Assembly: GCA_934229335.1 (NCBI GenBank)
Contig: CAKQDQ010000061.1
Span: 1 to 13,361 of the forward strand
Length of the DNA: 13,361 nucleotides
From: an uncultured Prevotella sp.
GTDB taxonomy: Bacteria > Bacteroidota > Bacteroidia > Bacteroidales > Bacteroidaceae
Direction: 5' to 3'
The notes under the pieces are model-generated. The model did no database searches, was not told the origin of the DNA, and worked only from the letters and a program-made list of their open reading frames with translations. A program made the translations under genes and the position numbers. Below are positions 1 to 7,707 of the stretch, in pieces. Position 1 is the first letter of the stretch. Every line of letters begins with the position of its first letter.

Positions 1-525
1 GCCTATTTCCGCGTACGCATACCTAATATGGCAGGCTTCTTCGTCAAAGTAAGCCCCACAGAGCATAAAGGTAAAATCATTTCTGCCGCTGAAATGTATG
101 AGCGGTTCCGCACAACAGAGAATGCCCCTGCCCTTCCTCTACCTCCTACATGGGAGGAGACAAGGAAGAATGCAGAAAAGACTGTAAACCAACACCTACA
201 CAAAATGAATGTAAAGATGGGCAACAGCGTTAAGGCTACCAAGGCAAAGGAAATTCTGAGACACATGAGGGAGAATATATCTATGTCGCAAGAATCGAAG
301 AACATCCTCTCTGATGCTTTCACGTATGTCAACAAGGGTAATCCCGACATCATACGCAAGGTGCTCGCCTTTAATGATTCTATAAACGATCCGCAAAGGA
401 ATATTTTTGGAAAACCGACCCAGCAGGACTTTGACGACATTATAAAGAGCGAAATCAGCAACATCGTCAAGAACATACAGAGGCGTTATGGCAAGGCTGA
501 AATCTTCATTGGACTATCTAAGTAA
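1..525 (+). CDS. C-terminal part of a large protein, probably the helicase partner of the adjacent methyltransferase
   Basis: The frame is open from the first base, reading AYFRVRIPN before the first Met at base 28, and ends with TAA at 523-525. This is therefore the 3' end of a longer gene whose start lies off the left edge, and the Met at 28 is probably internal. The visible 174 residues are hydrophilic, Lys/Glu-rich and probably mostly helical, with no nuclease, transmembrane or Walker motif. I infer a helicase (SNF2/DEAD-type) tail from overall resemblance to Bacteroidales proteins encoded just before Eco57I-class methyltransferases, and from the position: only 9 nt separate it from the methyltransferase start, so the two are surely co-transcribed. 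A restriction subunit or a DISARM DrmD-like protein are alternatives. That it is coding and partial is near certain; the function is tentative. Confidence 0.6.
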   Translation, partial: AYFRVRIPNMAGFFVKVSPTEHKGKIISAAEMYERFRTTENAPALPLPPTWEETRKNAEKTVNQHLHKMNVKMGNSVKATKAKEILRHMRENISMSQESKNILSDAFTYVNKGNPDIIRKVLAFNDSINDPQRNIFGKPTQQDFDDIIKSEISNIVKNIQRRYGKAEIFIGLSK

Positions 526-534
526 CTACCTATC

Positions 535-3500
535 ATGATGAATCTTAAATCTTATTTCCATAATAAATACCAAGGAGGCGAAGACTTCATTGAGAATGTC
601 ATTCTGCCAATCTTCGGTGAAGACAAATATGAAGATGCGTACGAAGAGAACGTGTTGGAAAACAATCCTGAACTCGTCACCATGGCACGCTCCATTGGTG
701 TTGCCCGTTTGTTGCGTCTTGGCACTATTGACGTTCCAATGAATCCTACCGACATCTTCGATATTACGGTCTCTGACCACGTACTGATGAAACGTAATCG
801 CGTTGGGGTACAACAACTCATACGGCGCATCATGTCTACATACAGCAGTGCATTCATGCTCTTTCACTATGACGATGACGACAAGTGGGACTGGCGTTTC
901 ACTTTCTGCAGCAAACAGAGAGATAACAATGACGCAACGGACTCAAAGCGTTACACGTTTCTTCTCGGTCCTAACCAGTCGTGTCGCACTGCGGCAGACA
1001 ACTTCATGAAACTGGCACAGAAGAAGGGGAACATAGAACTGGAAGACATTGTGGGAGCCTTTGACGTTGAAGCCCTGTCTGATGAGTTCTTCTCGAAATA
1101 TAAAGAGCAATATGAGAAGTTCGTTATGTTCATCACTGGTAAGAAATTCGTGAAGAAAGGTGGTGAATGGAAAGAGAATGTTTTTCATGAACCGCACCCA
1201 CAGATGTACAAAGACTTCGGGAACGACGATAAGCGTGTGCGAGACTATGTGAAGAAATTGCTTGGACGTATCGTGTTCCTTCACTTCCTACAGAAGAAAG
1301 GTTGGCTGGGCGTAGAGCCTGGGAAAGAATGGAATGAAGGTGACAAAGACTTCATGCTAAACCTCTTCAATGCCTCTACGCCTGAACAACAGGCTAATTT
1401 CCTTGACTGTGTGCTTGAACCACTCTTTAGCAATGCCTTTGACAAAGACCGCCGTGCTGACAATGATTTGTTTGACACTCACGTAACAGGGCTACCCAAC
1501 AATGGTGTACTGAGATTTCCGTACCTCAACGGTGGACTGTTTGGCAGAGATTCTGACGATGATATTACCACGGCATTTCCAGCAGAATACTTCCAGTCTC
1601 TACTCGCTATGTTCCATCAATACAATTTCACGATTGACGAGAACGACCCTACGGACGCGGAAGTAGGTATTGACCCTGAGATGCTGGGACAGATTTTCGA
1701 GAATCTTCTTGAAGACAACAAGGACAAGGGGGCTTACTACACCCCGAAGGAGATAGTGCGCTATATGTGTAAAGAGTCGCTAACGTCTTATCTTCAGAAT
1801 GATTTTCCACGTGAATATCGTGAGCATATTCGTCAGTTTGTTACTTCATACAATGTGGACTGTCTGCCCAAAGGCATCGTAGACGATATTGACAAGAAAC
1901 TGATAAACATACGTATTTGTGACCCTGCAATAGGTTCTGGCGCATTTCCTATGGGGCTACTGAAAGAACTGTTCTACTGCCGTGGGGCAATAGAGAACTT
2001 TGATAACTCGGTTGAAATAAAGCGTCACATCATACAGAACAATATCTATGGCGTTGACCTTGAAAAGGGTGCGGTGGACATTGCGCGACTCCGCTTCTGG
2101 CTGTCACTGGTTGTTGACGAAACAACTCCAGAACTGTTGCCTAATCTTGATTACAAGATTGTACAAGGAAATTCTATGTATACCACGTTCAGTGGTAAAT
2201 ACATAAATATCAGCGACAGTCAAGTACACAGCAGAGTAGAAAAGATACACGAGGAGAAGAAGAAGTTGTATGCCTTGCAGAAGGAATACTTCAACCTGTC
2301 AGGTGAAGCAAAGTGTCAATGCTCTATTGACATTAAGGACGCAATACTGAACATTGTTGCCCATCAACTCCTTGCGGACATTGATGCTGGCAAGAACTCT
2401 CAACAGACAGAACTCTTTGCTGAGAGTATATCGTCTAAAAAGAAATCACAAGACAGCCAGCAAGAACAGAAAGAGAAAATACGGAATTTCCTTGAAGCAG
2501 GCAAGGAGATGAGGACTAAACTACACGATGAGTCACTAAGCGTGGAAGAACGTGCCAAACTATCTTTACCGTTCTTTAACTATAAAGTGATATTCTCTGA
2601 CATCTTCGAGCAGGCTCCTTCTGGGTTCGACATTGTGATAGGTAATCCTCCTTACGGAGCGACACTAAACAATGAGGCGAAACAGATTGTCAAGAGGCTC
2701 TATAAAACTACGCAAAAGATTGAGGGGATACAGAAGGGGTCACTGGACACCTTCACCTTGTTTATAGAGTTAGGCTATTGGCTGGTACGCAGGAACGGCT
2801 TTCTTGCATATATCGTACCGTTGTCTCTTACATCCAGCGACTCACTCTCTGGGGTGCACAATCTATTGATAGAACACTGCCGAGGAATAAAGATTTCCTC
2901 TTATGCTGTTCGTCCTAAACCTGTGTTTAAGAACGCTGTAGTGAACAACTCTATCCTTATGTTCCAGAAGACAGGCACACGTTGCGAACAACTGTTATCA
3001 ACAAAGATGTACAGAAGGGGCAAGAACTTCGACTTACAGTATCTGTTAGACCATCTACAGTTTACTGACGTGCTGGACCTGTTGAAGTTTGGAAGAATAC
3101 CAAAGATATCATTGCCTATCGAGAAGAAGATTCTGGGGAAGATATGGAAATTAACTCCTCTTTCCAAAATTGAAATAGACAGCGATGGTACTCCAATATA
3201 TTACAGAACATCAGGGGGACGTTATTTTAAGATTGTTACAAATTATAGTACAGGATCTAAAAAAGAAAAATACATTAACTTCGATAACAAATTAGCAAAC
3301 TCTATAGGCGCAATTTTGAGTTCTAATCTATCCTTTTGGTACTATCAGATAATGTCAAACAATTTAGACTGGAGAAGAGATGAAATATTATCTTTTACTA
3401 TTCCTACACTGAGCGATGACAACATAAAATTCTTAAATACTTTGTACGAAGAATATCTAAAAGATATAGAATCTAACACTAAAATCATACAGTCACAAAA

Positions 3501-3669
3501 AGGTTCACGCTATACTGTTTCTCATGTCAAAACATACAAAATAGTAAAGTCTAAACCCATAATAGACCGTATAGACGACTACATCTGCCCTTTATATGGA
3601 CTGACTGACGAGGAACGCGACTTTATCAAGAACTACGAATTAGAGTTCCGTATGGCTGGTGACGAATAA
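535..3669 (+). CDS. Eco57I-class N6-adenine DNA methyltransferase (1044 aa), modification subunit of a restriction/defence system
   Basis: Predicted to transfer a methyl group from S-adenosylmethionine to adenine N6 in a specific DNA site. The core motifs are present in N-to-C order. GAYYTPKEIVRYM begins at about residue 399, as in type I/IIG methylases. DPAIGSGAFP at about 463 is the SAM-binding motif I. NIYGVDLEKGAVDIARLR follows as motif II/III. DIVIGNPPYG, with NPPY at 704-707, is the catalytic motif IV typical of adenine methylases. Residues 1-380 form the long helical N-terminal region of this class; I see no PD-(D/E)xK site there, so cleavage would have to come from another subunit. 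Residues after about 720 should hold the target recognition domain. Bases 3160-3560 are much AT-richer than the rest, which suggests recombinational exchange of that domain. The start is the first of two tandem ATGs (535, 538). BREX PglX or DISARM DrmMI are related alternatives. Confidence 0.88.
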   Translation: MMNLKSYFHNKYQGGEDFIENVILPIFGEDKYEDAYEENVLENNPELVTMARSIGVARLLRLGTIDVPMNPTDIFDITVSDHVLMKRNRVGVQQLIRRIMSTYSSAFMLFHYDDDDKWDWRFTFCSKQRDNNDATDSKRYTFLLGPNQSCRTAADNFMKLAQKKGNIELEDIVGAFDVEALSDEFFSKYKEQYEKFVMFITGKKFVKKGGEWKENVFHEPHPQMYKDFGNDDKRVRDYVKKLLGRIVFLHFLQKKGWLGVEPGKEWNEGDKDFMLNLFNASTPEQQANFLDCVLEPLFSNAFDKDRRADNDLFDTHVTGLPNNGVLRFPYLNGGLFGRDSDDDITTAFPAEYFQSLLAMFHQYNFTIDENDPTDAEVGIDPEMLGQIFENLLEDNKDKGAYYTPKEIVRYMCKESLTSYLQNDFPREYREHIRQFVTSYNVDCLPKGIVDDIDKKLINIRICDPAIGSGAFPMGLLKELFYCRGAIENFDNSVEIKRHIIQNNIYGVDLEKGAVDIARLRFWLSLVVDETTPELLPNLDYKIVQGNSMYTTFSGKYINISDSQVHSRVEKIHEEKKKLYALQKEYFNLSGEAKCQCSIDIKDAILNIVAHQLLADIDAGKNSQQTELFAESISSKKKSQDSQQEQKEKIRNFLEAGKEMRTKLHDESLSVEERAKLSLPFFNYKVIFSDIFEQAPSGFDIVIGNPPYGATLNNEAKQIVKRLYKTTQKIEGIQKGSLDTFTLFIELGYWLVRRNGFLAYIVPLSLTSSDSLSGVHNLLIEHCRGIKISSYAVRPKPVFKNAVVNNSILMFQKTGTRCEQLLSTKMYRRGKNFDLQYLLDHLQFTDVLDLLKFGRIPKISLPIEKKILGKIWKLTPLSKIEIDSDGTPIYYRTSGGRYFKIVTNYSTGSKKEKYINFDNKLANSIGAILSSNLSFWYYQIMSNNLDWRRDEILSFTIPTLSDDNIKFLNTLYEEYLKDIESNTKIIQSQKGSRYTVSHVKTYKIVKSKPIIDRIDDYICPLYGLTDEERDFIKNYELEFRMAGDE

Positions 3670-3677
3670 AGACAAAA

Positions 3678-3715
3678 GGGGCGTAGACTTCATCGCTCGA
3701 TGAAGTCTACGCCCC
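3678..3715. terminator. Bidirectional hairpin terminator between convergent genes
   Basis: A perfect 17-bp stem (GGGGCGTAGACTTCATC at 3678-3694, its complement at 3699-3715) closes a 4-nt GCTC loop. It lies 8 nt after the methyltransferase stop and 8 nt after the ATPase stop on the other strand. Read on the minus strand it is followed by TTTTG; on the plus strand by C-ATTTCTCC. It probably ends both convergent transcripts, more conventionally on the minus strand. Confidence 0.85.
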
Positions 3716-3723
3716 CATTTCTC

Positions 3724-4851
3724 CTACCCCATCATATTCCTCTTAAACCATAGTTCAAATACACAGTCGGAAAGAAAAACTCCCTCTTTCTTGATGGTGA
3801 TGATTTCCTTGTCCTCAAGAGCCTTCTTGATACGGTCGATGTTTGACTTGCTACCTAAAGGATAGGTATCAGCAATGCTCTGGGCAGTAAAACCTGAATG
3901 AATACCTCTACATACCAAACGGATAAAATTAAGTTGATAAGTAGTGAGATTCTCCGTTTGTTGTACAAACAAACTATTACACTGTTGGAGCAAGGCATTA
4001 ATACCATTTTGCATACTCTCTTCATCCACCTTTTCCTCAGTCTCTGCCATCACATTCCATGCTAATTGCTGCACGTAGGAAGAGTAGTTCTTCACCGTTT
4101 CACATATCGTAGTAGCATATTCAGGCGATATGTACTTTCCATATTTCTCGAAACGCGAACAAATGAAAGGTACCCAATACTCTGTAGGGATGCAGTCTAA
4201 ATGTAACATCTCACCAAACATGTAAAAAGGCATACGACGATTTTGGAAAATGTTTTCCATCAGATGGCGTTTGCTTCCAAAGAAACAATAAGATACATTT
4301 TGATGATGTTGCCAAACTCCACGTAAACGTTTCTGCACAATCAAGGATTCGGGAAACTCACCTATTTGTTGAAACTCATCAATACAAACTACAATATGGA
4401 TTCCTTTCTCCTTGGCAATTCGCTCTGGTAGGTTTAGGATTTCCTCTGGGGAATAATCTTTTGGAGTGATTCCAAGAGAAAGAGAAAACTCTGAAGTTGG
4501 CTCAGGGCTGAAAGATATCTTAGGAGATACTCTTACGAGAAACTGCTTGATGTTTTCCATAACTTGCTCCAACTTATTGCTTATTGAGCGCATTATGGCC
4601 TCTGCGAAACGATTATAAAAGTCGTACTCGCTCCGGCAGTCATATACATCCATGTAAACAACCTTAATCATAGGATTGTCTATCTCCGATATAACCTTCT
4701 TGATAAGCGAAGTTTTCCCCATTCGTCGAGGTGAAATGAGTATAACATTAATGCCATGCTCGAAATCAGCCTTGATACGCTTGGTTTCTTCTATTCTGTC
4801 GGTAAAGTTGTTGCCCGCTACCGACATACCGTATACGAATGCCTTTTCCAT
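3724..4851 (-). CDS. Stand-alone AAA+ ATPase of the archaeal-type ATPase (PF01637-like) family
   Basis: A 375-aa cytoplasmic P-loop NTPase. The Walker A variant SPRRMGKTSL (Lys46, Thr47) lacks the first glycine of the classical loop, as is usual for this PRRxGKT family. Walker B is IHIVVCIDEFQQ with Asp158-Glu159. Residues 290-375 look like a winged-helix domain (TAQSIADTYPLGSKSNIDRI, then a basic, hydrophobic end), consistent with DNA binding. Such ATPases are common as single genes in Bacteroidota and archaea and their substrates are mostly unknown; relations to STAND/ORC-like ATPases, mobile elements and defence have been suggested. It has its own promoter at 4877-4907 and a shared terminator at 3678-3715, so it is a monocistronic unit. 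ATG 4851 is chosen because it begins the conserved sequence and lies just after the promoter. The family call is firm; the biological role is unknown. Confidence 0.85.
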   Translation of the reverse strand: MEKAFVYGMSVAGNNFTDRIEETKRIKADFEHGINVILISPRRMGKTSLIKKVISEIDNPMIKVVYMDVYDCRSEYDFYNRFAEAIMRSISNKLEQVMENIKQFLVRVSPKISFSPEPTSEFSLSLGITPKDYSPEEILNLPERIAKEKGIHIVVCIDEFQQIGEFPESLIVQKRLRGVWQHHQNVSYCFFGSKRHLMENIFQNRRMPFYMFGEMLHLDCIPTEYWVPFICSRFEKYGKYISPEYATTICETVKNYSSYVQQLAWNVMAETEEKVDEESMQNGINALLQQCNSLFVQQTENLTTYQLNFIRLVCRGIHSGFTAQSIADTYPLGSKSNIDRIKKALEDKEIITIKKEGVFLSDCVFELWFKRNMMG

Positions 4852-4876
4852 TGCTATTTATCTTTGAATTTGACTG

Positions 4877-4907
4877 CAAAGATAAATAAAAAAAAAAAAG
4901 TTCACAA
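4877..4907 (-). promoter_or_regulatory. Bacteroidota-type promoter of the ATPase gene
   Basis: On the minus strand TATCTTTG (4877-4884) matches the -7 consensus TAnnTTTG exactly. A TTG at 4905-4907 sits 20 nt upstream as the -33 element, and the spacer contains a run of 12 T. Transcription would start near 4870, giving a leader of about 20 nt. The -33 element lies inside the palindrome at 4897-4935. Confidence 0.7.
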
Positions 4908-4935
4908 GTTTGTGGTCCACAAACTTGTGAACTTT
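4897..4935. repeat. Perfect 39-bp palindrome over the ATPase promoter (operator or terminator)
   Basis: Two 19-bp arms (AAAGTTCACAAGTTTGTGG at 4897-4915 and its exact complement at 4917-4935) surround a single central base. On the minus strand the hairpin is followed directly by 12 T, which is the layout of an intrinsic terminator. It also covers the -33 element of the ATPase promoter, which suits an operator for a dimeric repressor. No gene is visible to the right that would need a minus-strand terminator for about 790 nt, which makes the operator reading attractive. The sequence alone does not decide. Confidence 0.8.
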
Positions 4936-5168
4936 CCTATATAATTATCACATCAATAGATTATCTTTTGCTTCATCTGGTTCTATGCACTAAAGTCTCT
5001 TCCCTACTTCTCTGATGATATACGACTTTCCTATCAGCCTTGCACCATCGATTATCAAAATTTTGTTAGACCCTGACTGTAAATGGTTTACAATATATTA
5101 TCCTATCTTTCTACACAGCATAATTACACTTTTCCTAATAATAGATATTCCTTCTGTGCATTTATTAC

Positions 5169-5224
5169 GGAGCCGAGGTCTCCTACCTCGGTAGTAATAA
5201 CCGAGGTAAAAAAAACTCGGCTCC
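5169..5224. repeat. Nested hairpin element with alternative pairings (CCGAGGT repeats)
   Basis: GGAGCCGAG (5169-5177) pairs with CTCGGCTCC (5216-5224). Inside, ACCTCGGT (5185-5192) pairs with ACCGAGGT (5200-5207) around a 7-nt loop. Alternatively CCGAGGT at 5173-5179 can pair with ACCTCGG at 5185-5191 (5-nt loop), freeing CCGAG 5201-5205 to pair with CTCGG 5216-5220. A run of eight A separates the last two segments. It could be a dispersed REP-like repeat, or an attenuator-like structure if transcribed. Confidence 0.65.
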
Positions 5225-5296
5225 ATACACACGTCCTACATTCCCGTATATGTTACAATCTGAAAGCAACCTTTTTACCTTGCAATAACATTGCTT

Positions 5297-5329
5297 TTAC
5301 AGTGTAATTAGGGCTTAATTACACTGTAA
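5297..5329. repeat. 14-bp perfect inverted repeat
   Basis: TTACAGTGTAATTA (5297-5310) and its exact complement (5316-5329) are separated by GGGCT. No T-run follows on either strand, and no gene ends nearby, so it is not an obvious terminator; it could be a protein-binding site or part of a repeat element. Confidence 0.65.
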
Positions 5330-5498
5330 TCAGGCACAAATTACGTCAGGAGTATATAGCGATAAAATATGTAAGCAAAAAGGCTATTTTACTTATAGAT
5401 TGTAACTTTTATTACATCTCACAACTATTTAGTCTTAGGGGTACCTCAACGGATTTACCTTGTTATAGAAGCACCATATAATGTTTATCCCCATTAAT

Positions 5499-5594
5499 AT
5501 AACATTAATCTATCTCTGATTAGATATTTGATAACATTAAGGAACGAGTAAAAGGATGAGAGATTAACGTCTGATTAATGAAGATTAATGTTAT
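5499..5594. repeat. 13-bp inverted repeat with 70-nt spacer, ATTAAT-rich
   Basis: ATAACATTAATCT (5499-5511) recurs as its exact complement at 5582-5594. The hexamer ATTAAT appears four times in this stretch (5493, 5504, 5575 and 5585, approximately). The spacing is large for a terminator; it resembles the termini of a small mobile element or paired binding sites. Confidence 0.5.
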
Positions 5595-5657
5595 GTAACA
5601 TAGTGCGAAGCACGATAATTGTTTTTCTCTAACCGTTTGTGTTTGATAATAAAAATT

Positions 5658-5693
5658 TAGACGGTCATCAGCATTACTACTGATGACCGTCTA
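5658..5693. terminator. Intrinsic terminator of the DUF1703 gene
   Basis: A 14-bp perfect stem (TAGACGGTCATCAG at 5658-5671, complement at 5680-5693) with an 8-nt loop. It lies 36 nt after the stop codon of the minus-strand gene, and on that strand is followed by AATTTTTATT. It has TTTTTATT on the plus side too, so it could work in both directions. Confidence 0.85.
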
Positions 5694-5729
5694 TTTTTAT
5701 TCCTATACGGGTGGTTACGCTCAAAGCGT

Positions 5730-7295
5730 TTACGCTTCCTTGATAATCCAATCATTGATGGTGCGCTGGTTGCTGTCATAATTGACCCCAATCTTAAACA
5801 ATCGCTTACCATCAGCGGTATATGGTATCAGGTATCCCTTGTCGTCTATCTGTTTTATAGCCTCTTCCGCCGAACCGTCGTACTTCAGTTCAAAGACATA
5901 AATGGCGTCGGGCATATGCACCACGGCATCGGCTCTGCCTATAGCACTATCCTCCTCTACAAGGACAAAAGCCCCCATCAGATTGAATATTAGATAAAAC
6001 ACCGTCTGGAAGTCACGTTCATTCTTATTTGACAGGCGATTAGAGATACTTGATAGATAAGCCTTCAATCGCACCATCGCTCCCTCTAAGTCGCCATCGT
6101 AAAGCATCTCCACGAAGTCGGACACCAAACCGTTGTTATTGAGGGACACAGGCGACAGGTAATTAGGCGACAGACTTCTCAACATGCCTATCTTAACCTC
6201 CATATTAGGATAGCCTAACTTATAACTCTTGCTTATTGGGCTGTACTTCTTTATTGTGAGATAGCCGCTCTGATAGAGTAAAGGAAGGGCTGAGGTCATC
6301 TGTTCGGGCGACACATCGAAGTCGTCTACATTTACTCTATTCTTCTCTATCTCCATCACATTGACATGATATTTCTGTAGACTCTTGATAAGATAACTCG
6401 GTGTACCTGAGCCAAACCAATATGATTCTATCTTCTGACCATTCAGGGCTCTTATCAAACTGAATGGATTGAATACGTCTTCAGAATGTTCACTAAAATG
6501 ATAGCCATCATAATACTGACGCAGTTCCTCCAGGCATTCATCGTAAGTCAATCCAAGAGCCTTGCCAAGCCCCTCTACATCTGGTTTCATCACTGTTGTA
6601 AGTTCGGTCTTACTGATGCCGCAGATAGCGGAGTATTGGTCGAACATACTGATATTGTCGAGGTTGTTCAGTTCGCTGAATATGCTAAGTTGTGAGAACT
6701 TCGTGATGCCTGTAATGAAAGTGAACTCTAAATATGGGTCGAGTTTCTTCAGCGGACTGTAGAAGTTTTGCATGATTTGACGCAATTCTTTCAGATTTTC
6801 TTTCTCATGCACTACATCAAGCAATGGCGCATCATATTCATCTATAATCACCACCACCTTCTCGCCAGTCTGTTTACAGGCACGCTTCACTATACCATCC
6901 AGACGCTCATTAGGATATTTCTCTTTTTCATTCCTGCCATATAATTCCTCATATGGAATAAATTGCAGGTCAAGATAATGCTTCAGCATTTCTCCATCTA
7001 CATGCTTAGCACCACTCATATCAAAGTGAAGCACAGGGTGTTTCACCCACTCTTTCTCATATTCAGCGATAGCCAATCCTTCGAACAATTCCTTTCTGCC
7101 CTCGAAATATGCCTGAAGAGTAGACGCAAAAAGTGATTTTCCGAATCGTCTTGGGCGACTCAGAAATATATAACTCATTCCTTTTTTACGGAAATCAACT
7201 ATATATTTTGTTTTATCCACATAGAGATAATTACCTTCTCGTATCTTCGAGAAAGTCTGTATTCCTACAGGATATTTATTTACTATTTCCGTCAT
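5730..7295 (-). CDS. AAA-ATPase-like protein with C-terminal PD-(D/E)xK nuclease-like domain (DUF1703/PDDEXK_9)
   Basis: A 521-aa cytoplasmic protein of the family very common in Bacteroidota (AAA-ATPase_like, PF09820, followed by PDDEXK_9, PF08011). The N-terminus [20 protein letters not shown] and the motif [11 protein letters not shown] are family hallmarks. Walker A is the [11 protein letters not shown] variant (Lys53, Ser54), Walker [13 protein letters not shown] (Asp152, Glu153). The C-terminal domain keeps a nuclease-fold signature: GRADAVV (Asp456), then YVFELKYDG (Glu469-x-Lys471), so the putative catalytic residues are intact. Length is normal for the family. These genes often occur in many copies per genome and no biochemical role is established; a nuclease coupled to an NTPase suggests DNA handling, perhaps defence or mobile-element related. 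It is monocistronic, with its own -7 element and terminator. No recognised partner gene is adjacent. Confidence 0.9.
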   Translation of the reverse strand: MTEIVNKYPVGIQTFSKIREGNYLYVDKTKYIVDFRKKGMSYIFLSRPRRFGKSLFASTLQAYFEGRKELFEGLAIAEYEKEWVKHPVLHFDMSGAKHVDGEMLKHYLDLQFIPYEELYGRNEKEKYPNERLDGIVKRACKQTGEKVVVIIDEYDAPLLDVVHEKENLKELRQIMQNFYSPLKKLDPYLEFTFITGITKFSQLSIFSELNNLDNISMFDQYSAICGISKTELTTVMKPDVEGLGKALGLTYDECLEELRQYYDGYHFSEHSEDVFNPFSLIRALNGQKIESYWFGSGTPSYLIKSLQKYHVNVMEIEKNRVNVDDFDVSPEQMTSALPLLYQSGYLTIKKYSPISKSYKLGYPNMEVKIGMLRSLSPNYLSPVSLNNNGLVSDFVEMLYDGDLEGAMVRLKAYLSSISNRLSNKNERDFQTVFYLIFNLMGAFVLVEEDSAIGRADAVVHMPDAIYVFELKYDGSAEEAIKQIDDKGYLIPYTADGKRLFKIGVNYDSNQRTINDWIIKEA

Positions 7296-7324
7296 GTTTC
7301 CGATTGTTTTACAATTTATATTTG

Positions 7325-7332
7325 CAAATATA
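7325..7332 (-). promoter_or_regulatory. -7 promoter element of the DUF1703 gene
   Basis: TATATTTG on the minus strand matches TAnnTTTG and lies 29 nt upstream of the ATG at 7295. No TTG is found at the usual -33 distance, so the promoter would be weak or need an activator. Confidence 0.6.
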
Positions 7333-7459
7333 CTACTTTTATCTGATATTTAAGTAAGAATAATCTGTTTTTCTACCTATGCGGTCCAAAATAGTAATTT
7401 ACATAGAACCGAATTACTGTCCAAAACACTACGAATCTATAGCCTAAACAATCATCAAA

Positions 7460-7559
7460 TTTGGGTATCAGGGCATAAATTAGCAAAAAAGATTTTGGTA
7501 ACAGGGAACAAATTGTGTAAGAATACTTTGGTAACAGGGATTTAACAGAATAAGCCAGC
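7460..7559. repeat. Three degenerate 33-bp tandem repeat units
   Basis: The core TTTGGTAACAGGGA begins at 7494 and 7527 and, with changes (TTTGGGTATCAGGGC), at 7460. The starts are 34 and 33 nt apart. Conservation is limited to the first 14 or so bases of each unit; the remaining 19 are AT-rich and diverged. Because 33 is a multiple of three, the minus-strand translation shows an 11-residue periodicity (LLPK, LLPK, LIPK). Confidence 0.6.
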
Positions 7560-7668
7560 CCTATCTGCTTTACACGAAGGACCTTCATATAGATGGAAAT
7601 GTATTATTAACGCCCATATATATGACACCATTGCTATAAACAACATAAGGCGAAGGCACAATAATGAC

Positions 7669-7707
7669 GAGGGTATATCAAAGATAGAATTTCTCTGATA
7701 TACCCTC
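7669..7707. terminator. Hairpin downstream of folB, probable terminator
   Basis: A 12-bp perfect stem (GAGGGTATATCA at 7669-7680, complement at 7696-7707) with a partly paired 15-nt loop, 25 nt beyond the folB stop on the minus strand. The T-rich tail is weak (GTCATTATTG), so termination efficiency is uncertain. Confidence 0.65.

Larger units (their letters stand above)
4936..5729. other. Gene-poor, inverted-repeat-rich intergenic region
   Basis: Nearly 800 AT-rich bases without a credible coding region. The one open stretch of note (plus strand 5083-5307) runs through hairpin DNA and encodes nothing recognisable. I found no TAnnTTTG promoter element on either strand here. The region holds at least four inverted repeats (5169-5224, 5297-5329, 5499-5594, 5658-5693) and a small GTGC-GAA-GCAC hairpin at 5603-5613. 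A weak 10-bp inverted repeat (GTTACAATCT 5252-5261 with its complement at 5397-5406) encloses the second of these. It may be the decayed remnant of a mobile element, or a non-coding RNA locus. Confidence 0.5.

Noticed and set aside
5083..5307. 74-codon open frame on the plus strand in the repeat-rich region
   Set aside because: It runs through the nested CCGAGGT hairpin, has no recognisable motif, no promoter and no homology that I can recall; composition looks non-coding.
3724..7295. The two P-loop ATPases forming one operon or toxin-antitoxin pair
   Set aside because: They are separated by about 880 nt containing a terminator, each has its own promoter element, and both are of families normally found as single genes.
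1..7300. Integrative element or prophage with defined ends
   Set aside because: No integrase, transposase, tRNA target or matching direct repeats were seen; the region is accessory in content, but its boundaries cannot be set from this window.
7460..7559. CRISPR array
   Set aside because: Only three degenerate units with a 14-base conserved head and no cas genes; the repeat and spacer sizes do not fit.
7373..7588. 71-codon open frame on the minus strand between the DUF1703 gene and folB
   Set aside because: Its central part is only the translation of the degenerate 33-bp repeats, there is no promoter, and the sequence resembles no known domain.
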